The notes: generated from the letters alone by a model not told the origin. A stretch of DNA of 64,000 bases from Streptomyces scopuliridis RB72 (GCF_000718095.1 NZ_JOEI01000031.1:62001-126000); one strand, 5' to 3'. Positions 50,623-62,099 are shown, counted from the first letter of the stretch. Numbers and translations are program-made.

Positions 50623-51090
50623 ATGAGCGAGCGCCTCCAGCCCGGCGACACCGCCCCCGCCTTCACCCTGCCCGACGCCGACGGCAACGACGTATCGCTC
50701 GCCGACCACAAGGGCCGCAAGGTCATCGTCTACTTCTACCCGGCGGCGCTCACCCCGGGTTGCACCAAGCAGGCCTGCGACTTCACGGACAACCTCGATC
50801 TGCTGGCCGGCGCGGGCTACGACGTCATCGGCGTGTCCCCCGACAAGCCGGAGAAGCTCGCGAAGTTCCGCGACAAGGAGAGCCTCAAGGTCACCCTGGT
50901 CGGCGACCCCTCCAAGGCCGTCCTGGAGACGTACGGGGCCTTCGGCGAGAAGAAGATGTACGGCAAGACCGTGACCGGCGTGATCCGCTCGACGATCATC
51001 GTCGACGAGGACGGCAAGGTCGAGCAGGCCCTCTACAACGTGCGGGCCACCGGCCATGTGGCGAAGATCATCAAGGACCTCGGTATCTGA
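50623..51090 (+). CDS. bcp: Thiol peroxidase, Bcp/PrxQ type
   Basis: A 155-residue peroxiredoxin. The peroxidatic Cys47 is in TPGCTKQACDF and the resolving Cys52 follows five residues on, the atypical two-Cys arrangement of PrxQ/Bcp. It reduces hydroperoxides using thioredoxin. GAGGAG lies just before the ATG. A clear terminator follows. Confidence 0.9.
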   Translation: MSERLQPGDTAPAFTLPDADGNDVSLADHKGRKVIVYFYPAALTPGCTKQACDFTDNLDLLAGAGYDVIGVSPDKPEKLAKFRDKESLKVTLVGDPSKAVLETYGAFGEKKMYGKTVTGVIRSTIIVDEDGKVEQALYNVRATGHVAKIIKDLGI

Positions 51091-51117
51091 GGTCCCGGCA
51101 TCCGACGGTTCGCTGTG

Positions 51118-51147
51118 ACCGAGGTCCCACTTCGGCGGGACCTCGGT
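51118..51147 (+). terminator. Hairpin terminator after bcp
   Basis: ACCGAGGTCCC (51118-51128) pairs perfectly with GGGACCTCGGT (51137-51147), followed by TTT. Confidence 0.85.
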
Positions 51148-51215
51148 TTGCGATCGCCACGACCGCGCAGAAGGTTCCCTTGGACTGACTCACCCGAGGA
51201 AAGGACCACCACGCC

Positions 51216-52712
51216 ATGGCCGGCCAGGAGCACGAAGAGACGGCCGACCCCGCCGCGGTCAAGCGCCACCCGGCCCTCTTCCGCACCATCAGACAGCGCA
51301 AGAACCCCAAACTGCGGCGGTCCGACATCACCGTCACCGACGAGGCGGCGGTCAAGCGGGCGGTGAAGGCGGCCTCTCTGGGCAACGCCATGGAGTGGTT
51401 CGACTTCGGCATCTACAGCTATCTCGCCGTCACCATCGGGCATGTCTTCTTCCCGTCGGGGAATTCGACGGTCGAGCTGCTGTCCTCGTTCGCGACCTTC
51501 GCCGTGGCCTTTCTCGTACGGCCACTCGGCGGCATGTTCTTCGGCCCGATGGGTGACAGGGTCGGCCGTAAGAAGGTGCTCGCGCTGACCATGATCATGA
51601 TGGCGATCGGCACCTTCGCCATCGGGCTGATCCCCTCGTACGCCTCGATCGGGTTCTGGGCCCCGGCCCTGCTGATCTTCTTCCGGCTGGTCCAGGGCTT
51701 CTCCACCGGCGGCGAGTACGGCGGCGCGTCCACGTTCATCGCGGAGTACGCCCCCGACAAGCGCCGGGGATTCTTCGGCAGCTTCCTGGAGTTCGGCACC
51801 CTCGCCGGATACATCGGCGCGGCGGGCCTGGTCACCGCGCTCACCGCGGCGCTCGGCTCCGACGGCATGCAGACGTGGGGCTGGCGCGTCCCGTTCCTGA
51901 TCGCGGGACCGCTGGGGCTGGTCGGCCTCTATCTGCGACTGCGGCTCGACGAGACGCCCGCGTTCCAGAAACTGGAGTCGGACAGCGCGCACGCCTCCGA
52001 GGCGGCGGACTCGGTGGAGATCACCACGAAGGAAGACCTGGCCAGGATCTTCCGCCAGTACTGGCCCTCGCTGATCCTGTGCATCGCGCTGGTCGGCGCG
52101 TACAACGTCACGGACTACATGCTGCTGTCGTACATGCCGACGTATCTCTCCGACGAGCTGGGCTACAGCGAGACGCACGGGCTGCTCATCCTGCTGGCCG
52201 TGATGGCCTTCCTGATGCTGATCATCAATCAGGTCGGCAAGCTCAACGACCGCTTCGGCCGCAAGCCGCTGCTGATGGCGGGCATGCTCGGCTTCCTCTT
52301 CCTCTCGCTGCCCGCGTTCCTCCTGATCAAGCAGGGCGGCATCCCGGCGATCACGGCGGGCGTCCTGATGCTCGGCCTGTCCCTGGTCTGCCTCCTGGGC
52401 ACGATGTCGGCCGCGCTCCCGGCGCTGTTCCCGACGGAGGTCAGGTACGGCTCGCTCTCGGTGGGCTACAACCTCTCCGCGTCCCTCTTCGGCGGCACGA
52501 CCCCGCTGGTGATCACCGGCCTGATCGGCCTGACCGGCAACAACCTGATGCCGGCGTACTACTCGATGGCGGCGGCGCTGGTGGGCGTGATCGCGGTGGC
52601 CTGCATGAAGGAAACGGCCCAGCGCCCGCTGGACGGCTCACCCCCGTCGGTCGCGACGGAGGCGGAAGCAGTGGAACTGGTGGAGTCGCAGACCCCGGAG
52701 CCCAAGTTCTGA
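51216..52712 (+). CDS. MFS osmolyte/metabolite:H+ symporter (ProP-like)
   Basis: A 498-residue, 12-helix transporter of the metabolite:H+ symporter branch of the MFS. Signatures are GNAMEWFDFGIYSYLAVTIG, MGDRVGRKKVL after TM2, FRLVQGFSTGGEYGG and the second RFGRKPLL loop. ProP takes up proline and glycine betaine during osmotic stress; the C-terminal coiled coil of E. coli ProP is replaced by a short acidic tail. The exact substrate is inferred. Confidence 0.87.
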   Translation: MAGQEHEETADPAAVKRHPALFRTIRQRKNPKLRRSDITVTDEAAVKRAVKAASLGNAMEWFDFGIYSYLAVTIGHVFFPSGNSTVELLSSFATFAVAFLVRPLGGMFFGPMGDRVGRKKVLALTMIMMAIGTFAIGLIPSYASIGFWAPALLIFFRLVQGFSTGGEYGGASTFIAEYAPDKRRGFFGSFLEFGTLAGYIGAAGLVTALTAALGSDGMQTWGWRVPFLIAGPLGLVGLYLRLRLDETPAFQKLESDSAHASEAADSVEITTKEDLARIFRQYWPSLILCIALVGAYNVTDYMLLSYMPTYLSDELGYSETHGLLILLAVMAFLMLIINQVGKLNDRFGRKPLLMAGMLGFLFLSLPAFLLIKQGGIPAITAGVLMLGLSLVCLLGTMSAALPALFPTEVRYGSLSVGYNLSASLFGGTTPLVITGLIGLTGNNLMPAYYSMAAALVGVIAVACMKETAQRPLDGSPPSVATEAEAVELVESQTPEPKF

Positions 52713-52863
52713 CGCTTGCCGCGTACGTGCACTCTCCACGGCGGCGTTCGTTACTCAGTGCGACGCCGCGAACACGCGGCCGTACGGAGGGGAACGCGCA
52801 TGCCGGCCCGACATCCCGCACGTACCGCCATAGCTGTCGGCCAGTTACGATGATTGGCGGCGA

Positions 52864-52947
52864 GCGGCCGTGTCGTAACAGGCAGCCGAGCGGCGCTTAG
52901 AACGCCGTGGGAGTAATCCCGTGTGGGTTCGAGTCCCACCGGCCGCA
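52864..52947 (+). tRNA. tRNA-Leu(TAG)
   Basis: A class II tRNA: acceptor GCGGCCG/CGGCCGC, anticodon stem CGGCG/CGCCG with loop CTTAGAA (anticodon TAG, reading CUA/CUG), long variable arm GGGA-GTAA-TCCC and T-arm GTGGG-TTCGAGT-CCCAC, discriminator A. The D-arm is short (TCG/CGA) and position 21 is not the usual A. No CCA is encoded. Confidence 0.85.
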
Positions 52948-52953
52948 CATGAC

Positions 52954-52988
52954 AGAGGGGCCGCTCACAACCTGTGAGCGGCCCCTCT
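52954..52988. terminator. Hairpin terminator between tRNA-Leu and rdgB
   Basis: AGAGGGGCCGCTCACA (52954-52969) and its exact complement (52973-52988) form a 16-bp stem with loop ACC. It serves the tRNA and the convergent rdgB gene. Confidence 0.9.
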
Positions 52989-52994
52989 GCGACG

Positions 52995-53597
52995 TCAGCC
53001 CAGGAGCTCCCGTACCACCGGGACCAGTGCCCGGAATGCCTTGCCTCGGTGGCTGATCGCGTTCTTTTCCGCCGGGGAGAGCTCCGCGCAGGTGCGGGTT
53101 TCGCCGGAGGGCTGGAGGATCGGGTCGTAGCCGAAGCCGCCCGTGCCGGAGGGGGACTCGCGGAGGGTGCCCAGGAGGCGGCCTTCGACCACGCGTTCCG
53201 TGCCGTCCGGGAGGGCCAGGGCCGCGGCGCAGGCGAAGTGGGCGGCGCGGTGGGGTGGGGCGATGTCGGAGAGCTGGGCCAGGAGCAGGTTCAGGTTGGC
53301 GGTGTCGTCGCCGTGGGTGCCGGCCCAGCGGGCGGAGAAGATGCCGGGGGCGCCGCCGAGGACGTCGACGCAGAGGCCGGAGTCGTCGGCCACGGCCGGG
53401 AGGCCGGTGGCGTCGGCGAGGGCGTGGGCCTTGAGGAGCGCGTTCTCGGCGAAGGTGACGCCGGTTTCCTTGACGTCGGGGATGTCGGGGTAGGCGTCCG
53501 CGCCGACGAGGTCGTGGGGGAGACCGGCGTCGGCGAGGATGGCCTGGAGTTCGGTGAGTTTCCCGGCGTTTCGGGTGGCGAGGATCAGGCGGGTCAT
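52995..53597 (-). CDS. rdgB: Non-canonical purine NTP pyrophosphatase RdgB
   Basis: A 200-residue Ham1/RdgB enzyme that hydrolyses dITP, XTP and related nucleotides to monophosphates, keeping damaged purines out of DNA and RNA. Motifs: ILATRNAGKLTEL at the N-terminus, ADDSGLCVDVLGGAPGIFSARWAG in the active site, and SHRGKAFRAL at the end. ATG 53597 is chosen at the conserved start; the open frame runs further but without signal. It is next to rph, a common actinobacterial arrangement. Confidence 0.93.
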   Translation of the reverse strand: MTRLILATRNAGKLTELQAILADAGLPHDLVGADAYPDIPDVKETGVTFAENALLKAHALADATGLPAVADDSGLCVDVLGGAPGIFSARWAGTHGDDTANLNLLLAQLSDIAPPHRAAHFACAAALALPDGTERVVEGRLLGTLRESPSGTGGFGYDPILQPSGETRTCAELSPAEKNAISHRGKAFRALVPVVRELLG

Positions 53598-53644
53598 GCC
53601 CCCAGTATCGGACCGGGGTGCCGGACCGGGCCGGGAGGGGCCGG

Positions 53645-54043
53645 TCAGGGGGTGCAGATCTTGCCGATCTCGGACGCGGCGTCGGTGATGGGCGCGAGGT
53701 CGGGGTCGTTGTCGCCGTTCTTGACGGACGTACGGACGTTGTCGACGCCCTTGCCCAGGTCGTCGACCGCCTTGCTGAGGTCCGCGTTGTCGGTCTGGTC
53801 CGCGAGCTTGTCGAGCTTGTTGTCGATGTCGCTGAGCGTCTCGTCGATCTGGAGCGGGTTGTCCCCGGCGTTGGAGACGGCCTGCTGGAGGTCGTTGACG
53901 CTGCCCGCGATCGCGTCGGCGGTCTGGACGCAGTCCAGCGCCTTGTCGAGGGCGCCGCAGCCTGCGGTGAGCGGCAGGGCGAGTGCCGCGGTGGCGGCGA
54001 GTGCCAGGGTGATGCGGCGTCGGCGTATCGGCGCGGCGGACAT
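53645..54043 (-). CDS. Small lipoprotein, unknown
   Basis: A 132-residue protein with a lipoprotein signal (LPLTAGC at about residue 29). The mature chain is acidic and helical, with heptad-like Leu/Ile/Val/Ala pattern (IDETLSDIDNKLDKLADQ, DLSKAVDDLGKGVDNV), suggesting a coiled coil. It lies between rph and rdgB. Confidence 0.8.
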   Translation of the reverse strand: MSAAPIRRRRITLALAATAALALPLTAGCGALDKALDCVQTADAIAGSVNDLQQAVSNAGDNPLQIDETLSDIDNKLDKLADQTDNADLSKAVDDLGKGVDNVRTSVKNGDNDPDLAPITDAASEIGKICTP

Positions 54044-54166
54044 GGCGCGGTTCCTCCCAGGGTGTGGACGGGCGCACGGTTCGGTCCGTGCGCCCGTGCG
54101 GGTGGAGACGCCCCCGGGGGTCTTCTTGGTTGCCTCTTTACCCGGCTGAACCAGGAGGGCCCGGGG

Positions 54167-54898
54167 TCAGAGGGTCTGGTCCAGCGCCGTGCGCTGGAGC
54201 GCGGCGAGGTCGGCGCAGCCGCCGGTGGCGAGGTCGAGGAGCGCGTTCAGCTCCTTGCGGTCGAAGGGCTCGGCCTCGGCGGTGCCCTGGACCTCGACGA
54301 AGCGGCCGTCGCCGGTGCAGACGACGTTCATGTCGGTCTCGGCGCGGACGTCCTCCTCGTAACAGAGGTCGAGGAGGGGGGTGCCGTCGACGATGCCGAC
54401 GCTGACGGCGGCGACGGTGCCGGTCAGCGGGCGGCGGCCGGCCTTGACGATCTTCTTGCCCTGGGCCCAGGCGACGGCGTCGGCGAGGGCGACATAGGCG
54501 CCGGTGATGGCCGCGGTGCGGGTGCCGCCGTCGGCCTGGAGGACATCGCAGTCGAGGACGATGGTGTTCTCGCCGAGCGCCTTGTAGTCGATGACGGCGC
54601 GCAGGGACCGGCCGATGAGGCGGCTGATCTCGTGGGTACGGCCGCCGATCTTGCCGCGTACGGATTCGCGGTCGCCGCGGGTATTGGTGGAGCGCGGCAG
54701 CATCGAGTATTCGGCGGTGACCCAGCCTTCGCCGCTGCCCTTGCGCCAGCGCGGGACGCCCTCGGTGACGGAGGCGGTGCAGAAGACCTTGGTGTCACCG
54801 AAGGAGATGAGGACGGAGCCCTCGGCGTGCTTGCTCCATCCTCGTTCGATGGTGACGGGACGGAGCTGTTCGGGGGTTCGGCCGTCGATACGAGACAT
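54167..54898 (-). CDS. rph: Ribonuclease PH
   Basis: A 243-residue phosphorolytic exoribonuclease that trims tRNA 3' ends. The family pattern is clear: [51 protein letters not shown], and [17 protein letters not shown] with the catalytic Asp in [19 protein letters not shown]. It may be co-transcribed with the lipoprotein and rdgB. Confidence 0.95.
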   Translation of the reverse strand: MSRIDGRTPEQLRPVTIERGWSKHAEGSVLISFGDTKVFCTASVTEGVPRWRKGSGEGWVTAEYSMLPRSTNTRGDRESVRGKIGGRTHEISRLIGRSLRAVIDYKALGENTIVLDCDVLQADGGTRTAAITGAYVALADAVAWAQGKKIVKAGRRPLTGTVAAVSVGIVDGTPLLDLCYEEDVRAETDMNVVCTGDGRFVEVQGTAEAEPFDRKELNALLDLATGGCADLAALQRTALDQTL

Positions 54899-54986
54899 GG
54901 GCCTGAGCCTATAGGGACCTGCGCGAAGGGCCTGTTCCGGTGGTCCGGATCAGGCCCTCGGGGGGTGCTGGGTGGCGGTCAGCGCC

Positions 54987-55220
54987 TCACATCATGTCTT
55001 CGATCTCACCGGCGATGGGGTCGGCGTCGGTGCCGATGACGACCTGGATCGCGGTGCCCATCTTCACGACGCCATGGGCGCCGGCGGCCTTCAGGGCGGT
55101 CTCGTCGACGAGGTCGGGGTCGACGACCTCGGTGCGCAGGCGGGTGATGCAGCCCTCGACCTCTTCGATGTTGTCGAGTCCGCCGAGCCCGGCGACGATC
55201 TTCTCAGCCTTGGTGGCCAT
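54987..55220 (-). CDS. nagF: PTS EIIB component for GlcNAc
   Basis: A 77-residue EIIB protein carrying the phosphorylated Cys24 (VEGCITRLR). In Streptomyces coelicolor the separate EIIB NagF supplies phosphate to the EIIC proteins NagE1/NagE2 for GlcNAc uptake. ATG 55220 has GGGAGA upstream. It is divergent from nagE1; the shared intergenic region holds a dre site. Confidence 0.93.
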   Translation of the reverse strand: MATKAEKIVAGLGGLDNIEEVEGCITRLRTEVVDPDLVDETALKAAGAHGVVKMGTAIQVVIGTDADPIAGEIEDMM

Positions 55221-55420
55221 GTCTTTCTCCCTGACTGTCGAACTGACTGTCGAAAAACGCTGTACCGGCCCGGCCCGGGCCCGTTCCGTCTGATCCTTCC
55301 GAACCGTTTCGCCACGGTAACGCACGGTTGGACCATCTTCACGGGCGCGCCTTCACCGCGTACCCAATGATGACGATCAACGGCGCCCTGCCCGCGACCG
55401 GCCCCCGGGAGCCTATCGCA

Positions 55421-55436
55421 ACTGGTCTACACCAGT
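55421..55436. promoter_or_regulatory. dre operator upstream of nagE1 (and nagF)
   Basis: ACTGGTCTACACCAGT matches the dre consensus A(C/G)TGGTCTAGACCA(C/G)T with one central mismatch. It is 24 bases before nagE1 and about 200 bases from the nagF start, suiting DasR repression of the PTS. Confidence 0.85.
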
Positions 55437-55459
55437 CGGGAACGACGGGAGAGCGCCGA

Positions 55460-56743
55460 ATGAGCTCCGAGAGCACGGCAGCGCCGCGGCCGAGGCCGGC
55501 GAGGCCGCGGAAGAGCTGGTGGAACGGGCTGTTCCAGGGGCTTCAGAAGATCGGCCGCAGCCTCCAGCTCCCGGTCGCCGTACTGCCCGCGGCGGGGCTG
55601 CTGGTCAGTCTCGGGAATCTCTTCGCCGCCTATCTCCACGGTCCGTTCTGGGACAAGACGGCGAAGGTGCTCAGCCTGGGCGGCGGCGCCATCCTGGACG
55701 GCGCGTTCGGGCTGCCGCTGCTCTTCTGCATCGGGGTCGCGATCGGCTTCGCCAAGAAGGCGGACGGCTCCACCGCGCTCGCCGCGGTCGTCGGCTTCCT
55801 CGTCTACCACGGCGTGCTGGCCGCCTTCCCGGTCGGCGGTTCGGTGACGAAGGCGACGCCCGACGGCGTCCCGCAGAACCCCGGTGTGCTCGGCGGCATT
55901 CTGATCGGGCTCCTCACGGCGGTCATCTGGCAGCGGTTCCACCGTACGAAACTGGTTGACTGGCTCGGCTTCTTCAACGGCCGCCGCCTCGTGCCGATCC
56001 TGATGGCCTTCATCTGCACCCTCCTCGGCGTGGCCTTCGGGCTGCTGTGGCAGCCGGTCGGGGACGCGCTGACCGCGTTCGCCAAGCACTTGATCGATCT
56101 GGGCGCGTGGGGCGCGGGCATCTTCGGGGTCGCCAACCGGCTGCTCATCCCCATCGGCATGCACCAGTTCCTGAACACCTTCTTCTGGTTCCAGGCCGGT
56201 GAGTACACCAAGCCGGACGGCACGGTCGTGATGGGCGATCTGACCCGGTTCTTCGCCGGGGACCCCTCGGCGGGCCAGTTCATGTCCGGGTTCTTCCCGA
56301 TCATGATGTTCGGCCTGCCGGCCGCCGCGCTCGCCATCGCGCACAGCGCCCGCCCCGAGCACCGCAAGAGGGTGACGGGCCTGATGGCCTCCGTCGCGCT
56401 GACCTCGTTCGTCACCGGCGTGACCGAGCCGCTGGAGTTCTCCTTCATGTTCGCCGCGCCCCTGCTGTACGGTGCGCACGCACTGCTGACCGGCGCCTCG
56501 ATGGCGATCACCTGGGCGCTGGGGGTGCACGCGGGCTTCAGCTTCTCGGCCGGCTTGATCGACTACGTGGTCAACTGGCACCTTGACACCAAGCCCTGGC
56601 TGATCATTCCGATCGGCCTCTGCTTCGCGGTCGTGTATTACGTGGTGTTCCGCGTCGCGATCAAGGCGTTCGACATCCCGACCCCGGGGCGAGAGCCCGA
56701 GGAACTGGAAGAAGCCGTCGAGGAGCAGAACATCAAGCCGTAG
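55460..56743 (+). CDS. nagE1: PTS EIIC component for GlcNAc (NagE1-type)
   Basis: A 427-residue membrane permease of the glucose/GlcNAc EIIC family: about ten helices, with IGVAIGFAKKADGSTALAAVVGFLVY, IPIGMHQFLNTFFWFQAG and TGVTEPLEFSFMFAAPLLYGAHA, the sugar-binding signature. It imports and, with NagF, phosphorylates GlcNAc. GGGAGA precedes ATG 55460. Confidence 0.92.
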   Translation: MSSESTAAPRPRPARPRKSWWNGLFQGLQKIGRSLQLPVAVLPAAGLLVSLGNLFAAYLHGPFWDKTAKVLSLGGGAILDGAFGLPLLFCIGVAIGFAKKADGSTALAAVVGFLVYHGVLAAFPVGGSVTKATPDGVPQNPGVLGGILIGLLTAVIWQRFHRTKLVDWLGFFNGRRLVPILMAFICTLLGVAFGLLWQPVGDALTAFAKHLIDLGAWGAGIFGVANRLLIPIGMHQFLNTFFWFQAGEYTKPDGTVVMGDLTRFFAGDPSAGQFMSGFFPIMMFGLPAAALAIAHSARPEHRKRVTGLMASVALTSFVTGVTEPLEFSFMFAAPLLYGAHALLTGASMAITWALGVHAGFSFSAGLIDYVVNWHLDTKPWLIIPIGLCFAVVYYVVFRVAIKAFDIPTPGREPEELEEAVEEQNIKP

Positions 56744-56828
56744 CGGCGGACGCGGACTATGGCCCAGGCCACAGTCGTCGCCGAACATCGCCGCCGTGGG
56801 TTCCTTATGTGAATCACACCGTGCTACA

Positions 56829-56844
56829 ACTGGTCTACACCACT
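56829..56844. promoter_or_regulatory. dre operator 1 upstream of nagE2
   Basis: ACTGGTCTACACCACT matches the dre consensus with one mismatch. It is followed four bases later by an inverted dre, and lies about 50-65 bases before nagE2. Confidence 0.88.
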
Positions 56845-56860
56845 GATGGTGTAGACCACA
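56845..56860. promoter_or_regulatory. dre operator 2 upstream of nagE2
   Basis: TGGTGTAGACCA at 56847-56858 is the exact reverse complement of the core of dre operator 1 (56831-56842). The two sites form a perfect 12-bp inverted repeat with a four-base spacer. Confidence 0.8.
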
Positions 56861-56894
56861 CGGCCGTGTGCCGTGTTCCCCCTGGAGGAAGTTG

Positions 56895-58178
<1,284 letters not shown>

Positions 58179-58192
58179 CCTCTCCGCACGCT

Positions 58193-58232
58193 CCGTGGGC
58201 CCGGCCGTCGTCAGGAACGGCCGGGCCCACGG
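58193..58232. terminator. Hairpin terminator after nagE2
   Basis: CCGTGGGCCCGGCCGT (58193-58208) and its complement (58217-58232) form a 16-bp stem with an eight-base loop, between the convergent nagE2 and MBL-fold genes. Confidence 0.9.
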
Positions 58233-58262
58233 CTGTGCGCGGTGACCTCGGCTGCCGGCCGG

Positions 58263-59015
58263 TCAGATCTCGTACACCGTGCCGGGAACGGCCAGCTCCG
58301 CCGGGCCCGCGTACACATCGCGCGCGTCGGCCAGGTTCCGCTCGGCGTCCGTCCAGGGCGGGATATGCGTGAGCACGAGCCTGCGCGCCCGCGCCCGCGC
58401 GGCATGGGCGCCGGCCTCACGGCCATTCAGATGGAGCCCGACGACATCCTCCTTGCCGTGCGTGAAAGCCGCCTCGCAGAGGAACAGATCCGTATCCTCC
58501 GCCAACTCGACCAGCGGTTCGCAGATGCCGGTGTCCCCCGAGTACGTGAGCGACCGGCCGCCGTGCTCGACCCGGATGGCGAAGGTGTCCACGGGGTGCG
58601 CGACCTTCTCCGTCCGTACCGAGAAGGGGCCGATGTCGAAAGAGCCCGGCTTGAGCGTGTGGAAGTCGAAGACCTCGCTCATGGACTTGTCGGAGGGGGT
58701 GTCCGCGTACGCCGTGGTGAGGCGCTGCTCGGTGCCCTCGGGGCCGTAGACGGGGATGGCGTCGCAGCGGCCGCCGTCGAACCGGTAGTAACGGGCGACG
58801 AAGTAGCCGCACATGTCGATGCAGTGGTCGGCGTGGAGATGGCTGAGGAAAATGGCGTCGAGGTCGTAGAGACCAACGTGGCGCTGCAGCTCGCCGAGGG
58901 CGCCGTTGCCCATGTCGAGGAGCAGCCGGAAGCCGTCGGCCTCTACGAGGTAGCTGGAGCAGGCCGATCCCGCGGAGGGGAACGAGCCCGAACAGCCGAC
59001 GACGGTGAGCTTCAT
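58263..59015 (-). CDS. MBL-fold metallo-hydrolase (RNase Z-like)
   Basis: A 250-residue beta-lactamase-fold enzyme. The metal ligands are in SHLHADHC, and later Asp/His residues in YSGDTGICEPL and LTHIPPW. The RNase Z-like layout and TVVGCSGSFPS start suggest a phosphodiesterase or cyclic-nucleotide-type role; the reaction is unknown. ATG 59015 has GGAGG ten bases upstream. This gene commonly follows the nag PTS in streptomycetes. Confidence 0.85.
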   Translation of the reverse strand: MKLTVVGCSGSFPSAGSACSSYLVEADGFRLLLDMGNGALGELQRHVGLYDLDAIFLSHLHADHCIDMCGYFVARYYRFDGGRCDAIPVYGPEGTEQRLTTAYADTPSDKSMSEVFDFHTLKPGSFDIGPFSVRTEKVAHPVDTFAIRVEHGGRSLTYSGDTGICEPLVELAEDTDLFLCEAAFTHGKEDVVGLHLNGREAGAHAARARARRLVLTHIPPWTDAERNLADARDVYAGPAELAVPGTVYEI

Positions 59016-59191
59016 GGAGCGGGAACCTCCGTGGCGTGGAAGGGGGGCGACGGGGGTCGTGCGGTTCGTCGAGCGTAAGGCGCGAAAGGGTGGGTCGCTC
59101 CTCCACAGTGGGCCGTTGTGGGGGAACTCACCTGGCCTGTCACCGGTTCGGATGGGGGTTCGCCTCCCGGCGGGGGGCCGTTGTGAGCGGG

Positions 59192-59460
59192 GCGCGGTGC
59201 GCCTCCGGCGGGGGGGGCGTGGTGCGGTGCGCCTCCGGCGGGGGGGCGTGGTGCGGGGGTGCGTTGTGGTGCCGGGTGCCGGGGCGGTGCGCCGTCCGGC
59301 GGGGGTGCGGGTGCGTCGTGCTGGTGCCGGGTGCCGGGGCGGTGCGCCGTCCGGCGGGGGTACGGGTCGCGCCGTGCTGGTGCCGGGTGCCGGGGCGGTG
59401 CGCCGTCCGGCGGGGGTACGGGTCGCGCCGTGCTGGTGCCGGGTGCCGGGGCCTCCGGAG
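59192..59460. repeat. G-rich minisatellite, ~56-bp and ~30-bp units
   Basis: Two tandem 56-bp units (59318-59373 and 59374-59429), with partial units on both sides, share GTGCTGGTGCCGGGTGCCGG and a (C)GGCGGGGG core. Upstream, a ~30-bp GGTGCGCCTCCGGCGGGG unit recurs twice. The dense G-tracts on the plus strand could form quadruplexes. Confidence 0.9.
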
Positions 59461-59464
59461 GTCC

Positions 59465-59525
59465 GTGTCCGGACTGCTTTCCTCACCGCGCTCCGCGCGA
59501 GCTGCGACGCTTTACGTCCGGACAC
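59465..59525. repeat. Inverted repeat GTGTCCGGAC / GTCCGGACAC
   Basis: A ten-base arm at 59465-59474 is exactly complementary to 59516-59525, enclosing 41 bases. The self-complementary core TCCGGA gives each arm its own symmetry. It could terminate or mark the repeat region. Confidence 0.6.
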
Positions 59526-59785
59526 GCACCACGGCCGGGCCGCCTGTGCGGGCAGTGAAGGGGGGCGCGCAGGGGTCGTGTCCGGGACACTAAAGCGTGA
59601 TTTGTGGCGCGTGACCGCCCGAACCCATCGTCAGGGCTGCTGCGCGCCGTAAACGGCCCCAGGCCACAGACGACCGCACCACGACCCCCCGCCGGAGGCG
59701 AACCGCGCCACCCGGCAACGACCCGCACCCGGAAACCGGCCTCAGCCGAAACGCACCCCCGACCACGGCCCCCCGCCAGGAGGCG

Positions 59786-61253
<1,468 letters not shown>

Positions 61254-61322
61254 GCGGTCATCGTATCGATTCCCGGTCGGCGTTCCGGCATGTGATCTCG
61301 TATCGCGGACGGTCCGTATCCG

Positions 61323-62099
61323 TCAGGCGGACGGCGGGAGATAGACGACGGTGGGCGCGCCGGTGGCGGGGTGCGTGCTGACCTCGGCGGTCACCCCGTA
61401 GACGGTGGCGAGCAGCTCGGCCGTGAGGACTTCGTGCGGGGTGCCGGAGGCGACGATCCGGCCTTCCTGGAGGACATGGACGCGGTCGCAGTAGTACGCG
61501 GCGAGGTTCAGATCGTGCAGGGCGAGCAGGTTGGTGGTCCCGGACTCCCTGATCAGGGTGAGGATTTCGAGCTGGTAGCGGATGTCGAGGTGGTTGGTCG
61601 GCTCGTCGAGTACGAGCAGGGCGGGCCGCTGGACCAGGGCGCGGGCGACCAGCGCGCGCTGGCGTTCGCCGCCGGAGAGGGAGGGGAAGGCGCGGTCCGC
61701 GAGGGCGGCGATCCCGACGCGGTCGAGGGCGGCTTCCGCGAGGTCCGCGTCGGCGGCCGTGTCGGCTTCCCAGAAGCGTTTGTGCGGGGAGCGGCCCATC
61801 GCGACGACCTCGCGGACGGTCAGCTCGAAGTCCAGCTGTCCGTCCTGCGGGACGGTGGCGACGCGGCGCGCCCTGGCCTTGGGGGTCATGGTGAGGAGGT
61901 CGTCGCCGTCGAGCAGGGCCCGTCCATGGCTGGGGCGGAGCGTTCCGTAGACGCAGCGCAGGAGGGTGGTCTTGCCGCTGCCGTTGGGGCCGACGAGTCC
62001 GACGGTCTCGCCGGGGGCGGCGGTCAGATCGGCGCTGTCGACGAGCCGGCGGCCGTCGGCGGCGTACGAGAGTCCTTCGAGCCGGAGTGTCGCCGTCAT
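61323..62099 (-). CDS. Siderophore/cobalamin ABC importer ATPase
   Basis: A 258-residue ATPase of the FecE/BtuD class: Walker A GPNGSGKTT, signature LSGGERQRALVARAL, Walker B LLVLDEPTNHLD and switch His in LALHDLNLA. The start overlaps the permease stop (ATGA). It powers the FecCD-type permease. Confidence 0.9.
   Translation of the reverse strand: MTATLRLEGLSYAADGRRLVDSADLTAAPGETVGLVGPNGSGKTTLLRCVYGTLRPSHGRALLDGDDLLTMTPKARARRVATVPQDGQLDFELTVREVVAMGRSPHKRFWEADTAADADLAEAALDRVGIAALADRAFPSLSGGERQRALVARALVQRPALLVLDEPTNHLDIRYQLEILTLIRESGTTNLLALHDLNLAAYYCDRVHVLQEGRIVASGTPHEVLTAELLATVYGVTAEVSTHPATGAPTVVYLPPSA

Larger units (their letters stand above)
59016..59785. other. Repeat-rich non-coding region
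   Basis: About 770 bases between the MBL and cysM genes hold no credible gene, although open frames run through because of the extreme G+C. The core is a G-rich minisatellite (59192-59460). A 61-base inverted element (GTGTCCGGAC...GTCCGGACAC) follows. The MBL promoter must lie at its left edge. Confidence 0.7.

Noticed and set aside
59318..59460. Possible CRISPR array
   Set aside because: Repeats are adjacent with no spacers and the units are long and G-rich; no cas gene is in the window.
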